A DNA stretch of 64,000 nt from Isoetes taiwanensis. Lineage: Eukaryota; Streptophyta; Lycopodiopsida; Isoetales; Isoetaceae. Positions 33,741-46,600 of this stretch are shown here, one piece after another. Below the pieces are notes generated by a model. It worked only from the letters and a program-made list of their open reading frames with translations, searched no databases and was not told where the DNA came from. The translations under genes and the position numbers were made by a program. Location of the stretch: contig JAJEKV010000030.1 of the NCBI GenBank assembly GCA_021234155.1, positions 1,250,901 to 1,314,900 of the forward strand. Direction: 5' to 3'. How positions within the stretch are numbered: position 1 is the first letter of the stretch; each line of letters starts with the position of its first letter.

Positions 33741-34739
33741 AGTACAACATCAGAATTGCCAATTGGAGGGGAAATAAAGGAGATGTGGAAAATTGAAGGA
33801 ATGATCAAGTGTAATCATTTTTTGTGGTTACTTTTGATGTCTTGCCGCATTTATTCATGGCCGATGACCAATCAGTAGCCTTGTTTGCCTTTCCACATGG
33901 GTAGCTGCTTATTTTAGCGGCAACGCAGAGGCAACATGGACTCAGGAGGTGCACCTATTCTTATATAGGGGTACACCATGTGCATGCAAGGAGCCCCTTA
34001 CACGCCTTTGAAACCCTTCCACTTCAACCTCCTAGAGTCATTTAAACGAAAACCTCACTCCATGTAAGAGGTATGGTTCCAGACGAAAAGCCCTTTTTGG
34101 GCCACATATTTAGTTGGTAAAGCTAAAATTATGTGAACCTCTCTTGCATGGACTCAACCCTGCATAAGTCTCCTTCCATGTGCATCCAACATAAGTTATA
34201 ACTGTAGTAAGAAAAAATGTAGAGAGTGTGGCAAAGACAAATCGAAAAAAGAATTCAAAAGTCCTACCTATTTTAAAATGGAAAACATAAAGAGATTGGT
34301 GAGCCTTTGGAGGATGACATTGAGGTGAAACCTCTACTCTCGTGGCAAACCCCTATATCCTGCATGCTAATCACGATGTTTTCACCATGTTTGCACAAAG
34401 AAGTTCAACCTTAAAAACCACACATGTGTAGAATCTCTGTTCCAAAAATTTATTTGTTTCTACGGGATTTATGAATCTAGACAAAAGCTTGCTTCTTAAG
34501 ATTGACAACACTGGCTGCACATAAAAGCTCCTTCATGAACTATATCTGGCAACCAAGGTAAACTTTAGTGCCTAAATTTAGCAAAATGGCTAAACTTTAA
34601 TCTTTTAGAGGAAAACCTTGGGTAAAGTAAAGTGGGAAAACCATTTCCGAAAAAAAGAAAAATAAGCCAACTATTTTTTCCAATGGTTGGGACTCATTCC
34701 CGTTTTAGGTTCTTTTGATATCATCTTCTAGGCAAGATA

Positions 34740-35010
34740 GGCGCTCTTGCTTCACTTATCAAGGTCAAAACATGGTGCAAACATATAAATACCTAGGAGT
34801 TGAGTTCACCATGTACTATGATATATCCAAAAACCAGTGATGGCAGGTTGGAGTGTATGCAATTTAATACAATCGTCAAAGTGCGGAGCTTTATGACTAG
34901 TCCCATGAGTCATCACTTATTCAAAGTTTTGGTGGAGCCCGTCCTTCTATATGGAATAGAAGTATAGGAATAAGAGATATCACTTTCCACTTGGGAGGAC
35001 TGAGGATGTG
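34740..35010 (+). mobile_element. LINE-1 fragment (post-polymerase region)
   Basis: Reads T-Y-K-Y-L-G-V-E-F at about 34775-34802, then a block equivalent to 13160-13260 of LINE-1 copy 2 (CGTCAAAGTGCGGAGCTTTA against the CATAGAGCGGAGTTGT part). Both ends are truncated and the frame is broken. Confidence 0.65.
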
Positions 35011-35270
35011 TTATCATTGAGGGTGTATAGATTCTTGATAGAACATTTAGTTCAATGTTTTGGAAAGGAAAACAATAGAACACTGGATAATCTGACTTTT
35101 TATACGAACAATTGTTATAGTACAATACTTATCTGTCCAAATGGACTCACCTCCGAAAAAGTAAAGGCAAATGTACAATCTCTTTTTTTTCTGGCTATGA
35201 TAAGATTAGCATTGTTGTCCGCAGTCATTCGATCACTGGATAATTACACTAACTTTTTGTTGATATGGCT

Positions 35271-35940
35271 TTAGCTATTATCTTGTAAACTATGCACATC
35301 ATGGAGATTGGTCTCCAATTTTTTAATTCTGTCAGGTCCCCTTTTTTTTGGAACCAGTGCAATGCAACCTTCAAGGAAACCTTCCTCCCAATGCCCTTGC
35401 TGGATTGCCATGTTCCAGGAATTCGAGAGTATATTTCCCACCCATTCCCAATTCTTCACAAAGAATGAGGGCGGGGGGGTTCCATCATGTCCCGGGCTCT
35501 TGTCCTCACTGAGCTCCATCAATGCCCCTTTTAGCTCATCAATACTGAAGGGTTTAATAAGTTCCACATTCATGTGTTGTTGCACCCTTTTTGGGACCTT
35601 GCTTAGAACTTTATCCATTGCTGCCACCCTACTTGCATCCCAAGGTGCCGTCTCAAATACCTGGGTGTAATAGTCTCTCACTATGTTTTCGATTTCCCTT
35701 TGCCCAGTTAGAAGCCTCTGGTTGTTATCTTTCAATCCTAGAATTGGTGGAGATGATGCTTTCCCCTTAAGAGCAGCTTTCTCTCATTGACCAACCAGGA
35801 GTTTTGACTCTTTTCAAAATAGTTTATCACTTTTTCCTGCTCCACCCTATCAATTTCCTCCTTTAGTCTGGCCACTTGCCCCCTTGCCCGGTTGTCTCTC
35901 CACAAGATTTGATGCTGCCTCCAGGTTATTTCTCAATGCC
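35271..35940 (-). pseudogene. L1-type LINE fragment, start of reverse transcriptase
   Basis: The minus frame 35735-35271 reads the segment before and at the start of an L1-type polymerase: D-K-S-P-G-H-D-G, F-F-V-K-N-W, and I-A-L-V-P-K-K-R-G-P-D-R-I. Further upstream, 35940-35770 reads V-A-R-L-K-E-E-I-D-R-V-E-Q-E-K and Y-F-E-K-S-Q-N-S-W, the usual region between endonuclease and polymerase, in a shifted frame. The palm motifs are absent because the copy is cut off at 35271. This is a different lineage from LINE-1 and LINE-2. Confidence 0.75.
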
Positions 35941-35984
35941 CCATGAGTATTTTACTCGTATGTAAAAAAGATGGTCATCATATG

Positions 35985-36430
35985 GATGCAAAAAAGATAG
36001 TTCCAAAAGGCAGGGTTTAAACTCGCAACCTTCTAGCTGCGAATCATGCATCTTTGCCAAGCGCACTACCAGTACTTGTTGAAGACGTTCCCTTACATCG
36101 TCTTCATATGCATGGCTGTTTCCAAGGTGTTCTAGAATATTCTAGAACCTACATGCATGCATGACACTTGCCGCGATCTCGTCCATTAGTGTGGCACGAT
36201 TCTAACCATTGACCTAGATATATATAGCGCTAGGCGCCTCCTTCTTGTCGAACCATTCTAGTTCAACGCCAACCTTGAGTCTTCTAGACATCTCTCTCGT
36301 ATTTCTGCTTGCCTTCGGGCCATTGTATTCTTCTTTCTTCATCACATATTAGATTTTATATAAACCTTGGTATATTTCTTGCATGTTTTTCACGTAATTT
36401 TCTTGTTTCCGTATAGATTCATGATAGTTT
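35985..36430 (+). mobile_element. Probable 5' LTR of the gypsy element
   Basis: Contains TATATATAG (about 36218) followed by CCATTCTAGTTCAACGCC, as in the LTR fragment at 4.95-5.26 kb. It also holds TTCTAGAATATTCTAGAA (about 36131). It ends before the gag-like region. The exact ends and the primer-binding site are not clear, and no matching 3' LTR was found. Confidence 0.5.
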
Positions 36431-38329
36431 GAACCAGACTCCCTTATTAATTCTTGATTGTTCTGATTCTAAGCTTTTTTTTGCTCATATTTGGTGACTT
36501 CATCTCTATGAAGGAGGTTTTGACCTTATTAGAGCAAGTCCATCAGCTTGTTCAAGTATGTCAGCAGTTGCAGTTGAATAATAAAGAGCTCAGAGAATGG
36601 GACATGAAGAGGCCATCAGAGCCTAAGAGTAGCTTGCCAAAAAGTTCTGAGGGCACTCGGGTGAAGCTTCGCGGCTTTTTGAATCAAATTCGACTTGTCA
36701 TTTAGCTCCATCCTCCTAGGTATCCCACAGATTGGGAACAAGTTGGATTGGTCATTTCTCTTCTAATAAGACTAGCTCTAAGTTGGTTTGCTCCTTTACT
36801 GCAGAGAAGGGCTTCAAAATTGTAGGACTTTGATGCTCTTACTTTCGAGCTCGAGACATGTTTGGAGACACATATTGTAGCGCACAGCTACTATAAAACT
36901 CAATAATCTCACGCAAGATTCTTGTCCAGCTTCAGTATATGCATTAGAATTTCCTTATATTGCTATAGATACAGCCTGTGATGATGTTGTGCTTCGAGAT
37001 TGTTTTCGAAGAGGGCTTACGTGAGGATGTCAAAGACATCTTAGTGTCTATGGAAGACCTCAAAATGCTAGAAGAAGCCATCAGATTTGCAGTTCGCTGT
37101 GATAATTGTATATTTGAGTGGAGACATGAAAGATGTCATCAGACTTTTTTCTGGAAAGCACATGTAGTACCAATCCTGCTCCATTTGTATCTCTGACATA
37201 GATAGTCCATGCCCATGTAGATCGATCTTGTAGTTCGAGGCCCCTTTTCGGTGGCTGAGAAACAGCGCCAGAGAGAGGCTAATATTTGCTCTACTGTGGA
37301 GGATCTGACCATATTGCTCGTGGACGCTATGTTAAGTGTTCAAATCAGTCGGAAAACTCCAGGGGCCGGTCGATTAATAGGAGTCTCTCGAAGACTGGCC
37401 ACTATTTCTCAGACTTTTTCCACATGTGATGAAGAGTGTATTCCATCTGATAAGGTTAGTAAGGAATTTCTTATCTCTATATCATTGGAGTTTGAGTTTG
37501 AGAGGTTGGAAGCACTGACACAACTTGATAGTGGTTAAATGCTTGCTTTATAGATAGTATGTTTACTACTAAGCATGCCATCCCTAGAAGCAAGGTTGAG
37601 CATCTGAGTTTGTCGGTGTGATTGATGGACGTGAGATCTCCACGGGAGCAGTCACAGAATATATTGCACCTCTTCAAGTTTTTTTCGAGGAAGCTTCTTG
37701 TAGCATTTCCTTCAATTTTATCGCTAGCCCACATGTGCTAGTAGTCTTGGGTCTGCCCTGGCGTGAACTATATAACTCGTTGGTTGATTGGCATACTAGA
37801 TCTTTTTACTTTGCTGGGTCTAGCTCTAGTTCCAGTCCAATTGTAGTTCAGGCCCCTGCACCAAGATCTACTTTAGTGCATGCAGTATCTTGGGCTCCTA
37901 ATTCCATCCTTACTAATATTCCAGTTCCTCTTTCTGCTCCATGCCCTGATTTGGCTCTTGTCCTTGCTCCAACATTTTCCAGATTCTGACCATGCTCTAG
38001 ATGATGTCCCAAATTCACTTCTTGCTCTAGTTCCTGCTCCAGTTTTTGTTCCTGCTCCTGCTTCTGCTCTTGCTCTTATTCCTCTTCTTGATCCTGCTAC
38101 TATCCAGGTTCTTGTTTCTGTGGAGGCTTCTTCATGCCCTCAGTTTCAAATCTCGAAGATTTCTCTTCTTGAGTTTATTAAATCTGAAAGGCAAGATCCA
38201 AGTTCACTATTTGCAATCCAGGTTCATCCGTTGGCTAGTTTGGCACTGGGAAATTTGCTCTAATGCTTCCAGATAAATATGGTGATTTCTTTGATTTTTT
38301 GACAAAGCCAAGGCCAGCAAGCTCCCAGA

Positions 38330-39000
38330 GCATCGTACATATGATTGTCTCATTGATTTGCAGCTCGAGACAATGCCGCCTTATGGTCCTATATATGATC
38401 TATCTCCTGCTGAGTTGAAGATTTTGCAAGATTATATTGAGGAGAATCTAGCTATTGGCTTCATTTGACATTCTTAGTCTCCTGCTGGAACGTTCATATT
38501 CTTTGTTAAAAAAAAAGATGATTCTCTGCACTTTGTCATTGTTTATCGTGGCCTCAATAAGATTACAGTGGTGAGTCGTTATCCGCTTCCGATAATTCCA
38601 AAGTTGTTGGACGGCTTTGGGATGCATGCTACAAAGATTGATCTTCGGGATGTCTACAATCTCATCCGGATCCGAGAGAGTGATGAGTGAAAGACAAAAT
38701 TTCATACTCGGTATGACCATTTTGAGTACTCAGTTATGCCCTCTGGGCTTACCAATGCAACAGTTTTCCAGCATATGGCCAACGATAGCTTCCGGGAGTT
38801 CTTGGACATTTTTGTTATCATCTATTTGAATGATATTCTTATTAAATTTAAAACTCTTGAAGAAAATTTGAGGCATGTTCGACAGGTTTTCCAGAAGCTT
38901 CTTGAGCATGGGTTATATGTCAAACTCGAAACACATCAGTTCGATCGGATACTGTGGAGTTTCTTGGCTATCGTATCACTCCTCGTGGAGTCTCTATGGA
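38330..39000 (+). pseudogene. Gypsy reverse transcriptase with mutated catalytic box
   Basis: Frames read [47 protein letters not shown], and M-P-S-G-L-T-N-A. The Y-L-D-D box is Y-L-N-D at 38823-38834, so the first catalytic Asp is Asn. A stop near 38466 and shifts near 38770 and 38950 also disable it. The phrase order is typical of plant chromoviruses. A full element would copy its genomic RNA in capsids; this one cannot. Confidence 0.85.
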
Positions 39001-39489
39001 TCTCGAAAAGGTCAGCACTGTTTTGGAGTGGCAAATACCTTCTTTCCTCTGAGATGTTCAGTGTTTTCTTGGATTTACCAATTTCTATCGGCATTTTATT
39101 CGGGATTATTTGGAGATCGCCTTTGCTTTGACGCGCTCATGCAAAGGATGTGCCATTTGAATGGAGTGTGAAAGTAGAAACTGCTTTCATTACCTTGAAC
39201 ATGCTTTTACCACGATACTAATTCTTGTTCATGCAGATCCTTCGTGCCCATATATTATCAAAGCATATGCTTCTAATTTTTCTCTTGATGGTATCCTGTT
39301 ACAAGAGGGGATAACCACGAGCTGCATTCGATCGCCTATCACTCGTGAAAGTTCTAGGCTGCCAAAATCAACTATCCAATTTATGACAAGGAGTTGTCGA
39401 CTATAATTAATGCTTTCGAGAACTGGAGATGTTTCCTAGAAGGATCACCTCCTCATAAAGTCATTGTCTACATGGATCAGCGAAATCGG

Positions 39490-40015
39490 GAATATTTTCT
39501 GTTTGTTCGCCTACTGCTGGACATTTTGGAGTAGCCAAGACTCTTGAACTTATTAATCGAGAATATTGGTGGCCTGGGCTTGTTCGCTCTGTCAAAGCTT
39601 TTTTTTGTGATATTTGCTGTCGAGCGAAGATTCTGAGACATCTTTCTCATGGTCTTCTTTAGCCACCCCTTGTTCCAGATGGACCTTGGCAAAGTATTTT
39701 TGTGAACTTTATTCCAGAGGTGCCACTCTCTCGGGGGCATGTTTCCATCATGGTCATTGTTGATCGCTTCTCTAAGATGACTCATTTTATTCCCTGCAAT
39801 ATCCCCATCACTAGTGAAGAAAGAACTGATCTTTTTTTTTTCGTGAAGTAGTCCGGACACTATAGTCAGTGATTGTAGACCCCAGTTTGTCACAGGTTTT
39901 TGGAAGCGGCTTTTGAAGTTGCATATTGACTGCTCACCGACATCCGGTCGCCATTCAAAAAATAATGGGCAAGCAGAGCGCACTAATCAGACTCTGAAAC
40001 AATATTTAAGGTGCT
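39490..40015 (+). pseudogene. Gypsy integrase remnant
   Basis: Reads [13 protein letters not shown], then Y-W-W-P-G-L, C-x2-C (D-I-C-C-R), V-D-R-F-S-K-M-T-H-F-I-P (about 39757-39794), and N-N-G-Q-A-E-R-T-N-Q-T-L (about 39958-39995) in changing frames. Catalytic positions are only partly preserved. Confidence 0.75.
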
Positions 40016-40639
40016 TTATTAGTTATCAGCAGGATTTCACCAAGTTATTTGCTTGATATGATCATGTACCACCCAGAGTTACCGGAGGAAGAACTGAAGA
40101 CATCTTCTGTCATATACCCCGATCCTTCCTTAAGAGGCGGAACTTACCTCTAAACTCTTCCAACGTCAGCAATTGCATCTATCATTATACCAATCAAATA
40201 ACATATGCACACTTGCTACTTTCCATCGATGCTACGTCAATGGATGAATTGAAGATAACAGAGGACCACCATCTAAGGTAATCCACTAGCAACTTGCAGC
40301 AGTGCTAGTGTATGCAAGTTGATGAAAAATGAAATACAGATCAAACATTCTCCTCTGCGATAAGCACTCCTCTGAGAAATGGAGAAGCATTAGGGTACGA
40401 TGCTAGCGGGTAGAAAAAGAGCTCAGGGGAGAAGTGACTCAATAGATAAAGACCCAAAAGAGATGCACATCTACAAAGATTGATAAACAATATGGGAGTG
40501 TGGAGACGCATCCACATTATTCAAAATTCTTCCAAATGCTTAGAAATCATTACTTTGCTTTGCAAAAGAAGATTGATCATCCCAAGTCGACAAAATGCTT
40601 TGCCTTAATTTTTAGCCCTTTCATTACGGACCACTTTTG

Positions 40640-41492
40640 CGTGCTTGTACCATTATAAAAGGCATCTAAAAAGCCTTTTTTACTCGGCTTTGAAGTCTAG
40701 TCCATGGTCCCCTAATAAAGGTCTTCTACAAGAGACATGGTTTTTACCCCTTCAACGTGCTACTCTGCATCACATAATATTTTGTCAGAAAGTGGTAAAC
40801 ATAGGAGACACTCGTCTCACAAATTTCACCTACACAATGGCCATGGGTCCGCAGTGCTTTATGTTGGAAGGAGAAGAGAACCACTTGGTTCTCTAGATGG
40901 ATGTCTAGTCTAGAAATAAGGGGTATATGCTGCAGATCAAATGAGGATGACAATCGCTTTAGAGTTGGTAAAGACGTCACACTACAAAAGCCAGATTATT
41001 CTTGCGCATGTCAGGGATCTACACTTTACATGTTGACACATTTGACCATCAAGAAGTGCATAACGATTGCATCCATTCAAATGGGGTGCATTGCCTCAGA
41101 ACTCAGACAGGCAGATGGGTCTAAGAAGAGTGAGAAAAAAGGGTATGCCAATATTGCCAAATGGGAGCTATTGAACAACATTTGACCTATCCAGGCACGA
41201 TATGTCAAGTTGGTTACACCTAACCACCAACTGCTATATGTGATATTGCATATGTCTTCAGTAGTGGTACTGGCATCATATATCTAGAAGGTGCTAGACG
41301 TGCAAGCTCAATTGTGTCCTTAACTACACTAAACATGTACCAATGTGCAGTATCAACGAGCTCATTACTGCTAAGATTTTTTCCCTAAAAAACCCTTGAG
41401 GAGGGGATTTTATAATCCTAGATAGTAATAGATCTGTTGTTTCCTTTTTTGGGTCCCGTAGGTCTTTAGGTCTCTGTGGACGATAAAATTCA
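40640..41492 (+). mobile_element. LINE-1 3' fragment with (CAACT)n tail
   Basis: Reads K-V-V-N-I-G-D-T-R-L near 40790-40820, equivalent to K-V-V-N-M-G-D-A-R-L at 13460 in copy 2. It continues through a diverged C-terminal region to ACCCTTGAGGAGGGGATTTT, GGGTCCCGTAGG, GGACGATAAAA and TTCAACTCAACT. Truncated at the 5' side. 40060-40640 shows only gypsy-like debris. Confidence 0.75.
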
Positions 41493-41730
41493 ACTCAACT
41501 GGAAATCTTGGGCTGAAATAGCAAGAGTCACTAAAGGGTCAAACCTAGATAAAAAGATCTATAACACAGTGATGGACAAAGTTAAAAATATAGATGAGTT
41601 TGCTAGTGATGGCTGTCAATGGTCCATGAATGGAAAAGAGACATACCTGGTAAGGGAAATATATAAGGCTATTATGGAACACAAAGACTCAAAACGGCAA
41701 AGATTATGGAATTATCTTGCGGAGATCTAG
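41476..41730 (+). other. Short reading frame after the LINE tail, unidentified
   Basis: Reads 84 residues, with W-S-M-N-G-K-E-T-Y-L-V-R-E-I-Y-K-A-I. This resembles, weakly, the region before the zinc finger of L1-type ORF2 proteins. It could be a further LINE fragment. 41730-42830 has no supported gene. Confidence 0.25.
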
Positions 41731-42830
41731 CTAAGGTTTGTAAAAGAGTTTTGGAAAAAGTTATAGTGCAAACAAGATCAAAACTTTCATTTGGCTTATA
41801 ATCCATCAAGGATTAGTGACAAAGCTGGAAAGAGCTAAGTTTTATGACCGGTTACCACCACGGATGTGTCCAATGGGGGTGTGGAGGTGGAAAACCTCAA
41901 ATCATGTGTTCGGTGTAAATTTATCACGATTTGAGGTTGGACATTTCGAGGTCAACAAAGGTGCAATTGGGAAGGAGGACTCATTAGGTTCCTAGATCGC
42001 GGAACAATAGAATGTTGAATACCACAAGATCCTTTGGGATGTTGGGCGGTTTGGAAACATAGAAAAGGGGTGGCCATACAGCAAGAGAAAAATCCGAATC
42101 GATGTGGCTCAAGCAAACCTTTCTCCTGAGGAGCTTAAAAACACGGTGGCCAGCTCATAAATCAGCGAAAGGGAAAAACATGATCTGAGTGGGCGGCTTT
42201 GGGTAGATTCGAGGGGATTTCAATTTTTGTAACTAGTCTAACTTTTGTGGTGATGATATTTTTACACAGATGCTATGAGGAGGTGAATAGAGTTGGGCTT
42301 AGGATCGAGGAATGGGAGTTGCCAGGGACTCGAAAATGAAGACTCAAATACGGATGGGATGGAAGAAGAAGACCTCTTCATGCGGCTCAAGCGAAATGAT
42401 CCATCACTTGATAGGAAGATTCTAAAAACGACCGAGGCTTGGAGACATAACAACTTAGGCCATTCTTCATGAATCTCTACATAAATGGCGGCAAAAAAAG
42501 CCCAGAAGCTCTTCTTTGTTGGACTTCACTAACTACAGGGGGTGGCGAAACTTCGACTGTTTGCTAAACATCATGGGAAGACATAGAGTTTTGATCTCGC
42601 TACTGAGGACTTGATTGAGGCACGGTAATCTCTGAGAACTTCGAGTTGGTTGATAGTTGCCTTTATTTTTGATGTACTTGATTAACTTATATGGGTCTTA
42701 GGCGTATTTTTTTGTTCACAATCCTCTCATGGGAATGTGTATTACGATATTATGCTGAAAAAGTATACTCACCCGATAGTATATACCGAGTTATATAAAC
42801 CATATTTATGAATAGAAAAACACCTTACCT

Positions 42831-42831
42831 C

Positions 42832-42870
<39 letters not shown>
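42831..42870 (+). repeat. Long poly(A) tract
   Basis: An uninterrupted run of more than 35 A. It may be the 3' tail of a worn retrocopy or L1-type element on the plus strand; no body was recognised with confidence. 42870-43540 has nothing clear. Confidence 0.8.
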
Positions 42871-42877
<7 letters not shown>

Positions 42878-43684
42878 TTGGCTCATTATAGAGGCATATA
42901 GACTTTATTTACACCATTCTATTCCATGTCTGATTCATGTGTTTTTTCTTGCATTTATTTTGGAGGAAATTGACCAGTCAATCCCAAGCATACTATTTTT
43001 TTTTTCTAATAGCAACTTTTTAAAATTGTGGGTCTATAGAATATAAAGATTCTATTCATAGACCCAGCCATGCCATGTGCCAGTTCGAAGTTGCACCTTA
43101 GGATGTAAATTTTATAAGAGTCCTACAATGTTCTAAATGTTGCTTATGGGGCTAGTCAACTAGCATACATAAGCACCTATGCATATGTTTGTGAAAATCA
43201 CGAACTTTTGCCGTCCCTTTACCAAAAATAGAGAGTTTATATTTAGTAAGTCACTTCAAAAAGGATAAATGAATGAATTGAATAGAAGGAATAATAAATG
43301 AATGAATCAAATAGAAGTAAAAAATAACATCATGTAAATAAAGGGGCATCTGCTTGTGCTCCTTTCCGAGATGCAAAACATGGTATATTAAGAGGGTGTT
43401 CCATTGGACACCTTTTAGGGGTAGTTGACCTTTAAAACTAGCTTCTGTTAGCTCCAGCATAAATTCTCACTCTTGGCTCCCCTCTAGTTGTTTTGAACTT
43501 GAACCGGTCCGAACCTGCACTATAGGAATGCGTCATAAATGTCTATATATTGTGTTGGTCTGCAGACCCCATATCATGAATTGTATCAAAATTACTACCT
43601 TTGTTCTCTATTGTTTTCGTAGAACTTGCAAATTCTTTTAGCAAATACAAAAGTGAATGAGGACAACAATACATAGCGAATGAT

Positions 43685-46600
43685 CTAGAACTCAATTTCT
43701 TCAGCAATTGTAGCTTTTCCAAGGTAAACAAATTGTATTTCCTCCTTCCAAGCCTACAAAAGCATTAAAACATAAACATCATTTCTCTTAGCACATTTTA
43801 GAGTCATTTTCTTATTTAAGAACACATTTATCAATAGAGATAGAATTATAGTCATCAATAAGAACATTGATTACTCCTAAAGGTTTCACATAGTGTAGGC
43901 ATATTTAACATGTGTGGATGATATGGGTTTCTTTCCATCCTAAAGTGTACGAATATGTATAGGAAGGGAGTTTTTTTTATGGACAATCTAGTGCAGTATC
44001 CATATGGAAAGCGGTTTTTTGGATCCTAGACAAGGCATATACGAACCGCCTTTGCCTCACCTCTTCCTCTTTATACTACTGCCATTCTCAAGTGATTACT
44101 ATAAAGATACCACAAGATTCAACTAAATATCCTTCCTTCAATCGATACGTCGGGCCTCCCAAGGGCCAATTCAAAAAGAGAAGTGATGACGGTATCTTTT
44201 GAAGTCATTAGCCCCATATATTAATTGAATAAGGTTACTTAGAATATTTATTTCAGTGGCATTCTGCTAAATACATTTAATTGCTTGATACAAGCTATAT
44301 ACAAGGGGTCTTTCCATGCATATTGGCTCAATGTAATATCTGCAAGCAGTTATAACATTGCATCTAGACTAAGAAAAGCATTTGAACTTTTGGAAAATGG
44401 AGAATAACACGCTTGCCTACCTCGTCACGAAATTCCAAACGGATATGGGGTACATTAGTTTTATGGATGAGGTTCCCTTTTGCTCCCCTTTTGTAGTATT
44501 GATCACTAGCCATTGCAACTGCAATCATGCAACACATTAATATAGCACATTGTATGATTCTATATGCATTTTTATATTACCTTCACCGAATGAATTCTAT
44601 ATTCTACACATAGAGGATGAAGATGTCAAGATTACTCCTGTAGTAATTCTTTATGTGCAATGAAGCATTGTACTCTTTTTTTCTTATATAATATAAAAAT
44701 CTCGTTCTTTCAAAAAAAAATAAATAAATAAAAATTACCTTCACCGAATGAGAAAAACCAGAGTGATAAACTGAGTTTCTAGCAATCTCACAAAGATCGC
44801 TACTACTTAGTTTCCATACCTATGATTAAAAAAAGGGAGAAAAAAATATGGTTAAAGTAGAGTTAAAATATCTTCTAAATAAAATGCTAAGGTGTTTTGG
44901 AGTTTGTCCTTCTCATTCTCATTCTTTGAATCATTACGACATTATTTTTTCTTTTCTTTTCGTTTTTTCTTCAAAATTAGTTTCATTAAATTATAGTTTT
45001 ATTAATATCAATAATTAATAAAAGTTACATTAGATTCTCTTAGAAAATATGACTAGGCCCAATCTAAATCATATCTATCAGAATTGTATTGAATTGCATG
45101 GATTTTTACCGTCCATAAAGACTAATAGGTCTATAGATTTTTACCCTCGACGGAGAGCAAAAACATTACATATGAAGCATGGTTTCTAAAAATGGATTCA
45201 TGAAAGACCCTATAACCAATAGCTTCAAGAAACTAATACCCCCCAATGATTGAGTTATTTTTTTTTTTCATTTGGCTTCCATAAAATCCATCCACTCAAA
45301 CATAAGGAGGTAGTGCCTTGTGGCAAGACTTAGGGTTAGGTATATATAGATGGCGAGTTCCTTTTCAAGGTCCTTTCAAGATCATTTTGGCCAAAAAGCA
45401 AAGGGATGTTGTAGTTTCTTTCCTGTATGATGGTGACAAGTTGATTTTCTTCTCTATCGGTATGATTTCAAGCAGAACCTATCAATAAGGTTTCAAAAGA
45501 TAGATATTAGTCAACAGATAATTGATGGAAAAGCTGGAAGAGAGACAAATATCGACTCGTCTATGGGAGCTATATTAGATCTAGAAGAAATTAAACTCCA
45601 AACCTAATCGATTCTCCTTGCACTTCTCTAATCAATTCAGGCAGACATATGGGCCCATGAGCAACGTGGACTAAGATATTATCAATATTGTAAAACGAGA
45701 GTGATTGAAGGTGAATCCATGTTCTTCAGATTTGCCCAATGTTACGACTATCCACAGCATAATGTATTTGCCCGATTACACATAAATGACCACTATATAT
45801 GCTTTTGTAGACACCTGCAATGATAACACTAACATCTTATATCCTAGAGGTTCTAGACCTTTTGGTCTAGGTGGACGATAAAAGTCAATTCAATTCATAT
45901 ATCACTTAGTCAAATGAATGTAAATAAAATTGTGTTATCTTCTTGTTCACATCCAGCTTCTCATTTGAGAATATGCGAATTATTACCACATTTACATTAG
46001 ATATTTGTCTTTCATGTATCACATGTGAGTATGCTAAATGAGACAATACATGCATGGTGATAACGATTTGAAGAGTGTAGTATTATACCGTGCTCACTTT
46101 TATGCATATGATAGGTCATGATTACATACTTTGGCTGCAATGCTATACTCCTCCACAAGAGGTTCCTTGGTTAGATGTATTTGTAGGGGATCATCCGTTG
46201 ACAAGGAGACGCTTAACCCACGAGCAAAAAACATGGGAAAAGGGTTTCGATGATAATCCAAGAAAAGGGAGTTGTTGCTTAGGGGTGATACACATAGCCC
46301 AATCTGGAAATAAAATGTAATTCTTAGGCACATTATGGTATAAGAACTTAATGTTAATAGTGTCCAACCTGGCACAAATAGTAGAGATATTGTAAGACAG
46401 GCGACTTCCTCAAATTAACACCATGAGAAATGTTATGTGCAAGAAGGAAAGTAGACACAAGATGATCCAAATCACCTGCCTAATACAAAAGTATATAAAT
46501 TTCCCATGAAATGCCATATCATTAATTAAATGGTAAATGTACCTCTCCTGCGTGTGGGCGAAACTTGATAGTGTTCATTCCCTTTGATTCTCGAAGCTAC

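Larger units (their letters stand above)
36454..40060 (+). mobile_element. Ty3/gypsy chromovirus-like element, decayed
   Basis: Plus-strand blocks in gypsy order: gag-like (36510-37540), protease region with V-L-G-L-P-W (near 37750), Pro/Ala/Leu-rich linker (37850-38110), reverse transcriptase (38330-38960), RNase H start (39220-39330), and integrase (39490-40010). Many stops and frame shifts are present, and a gap removes the RNase H end and zinc finger of the integrase near 39490. There is no 3' LTR. Confidence 0.85.
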
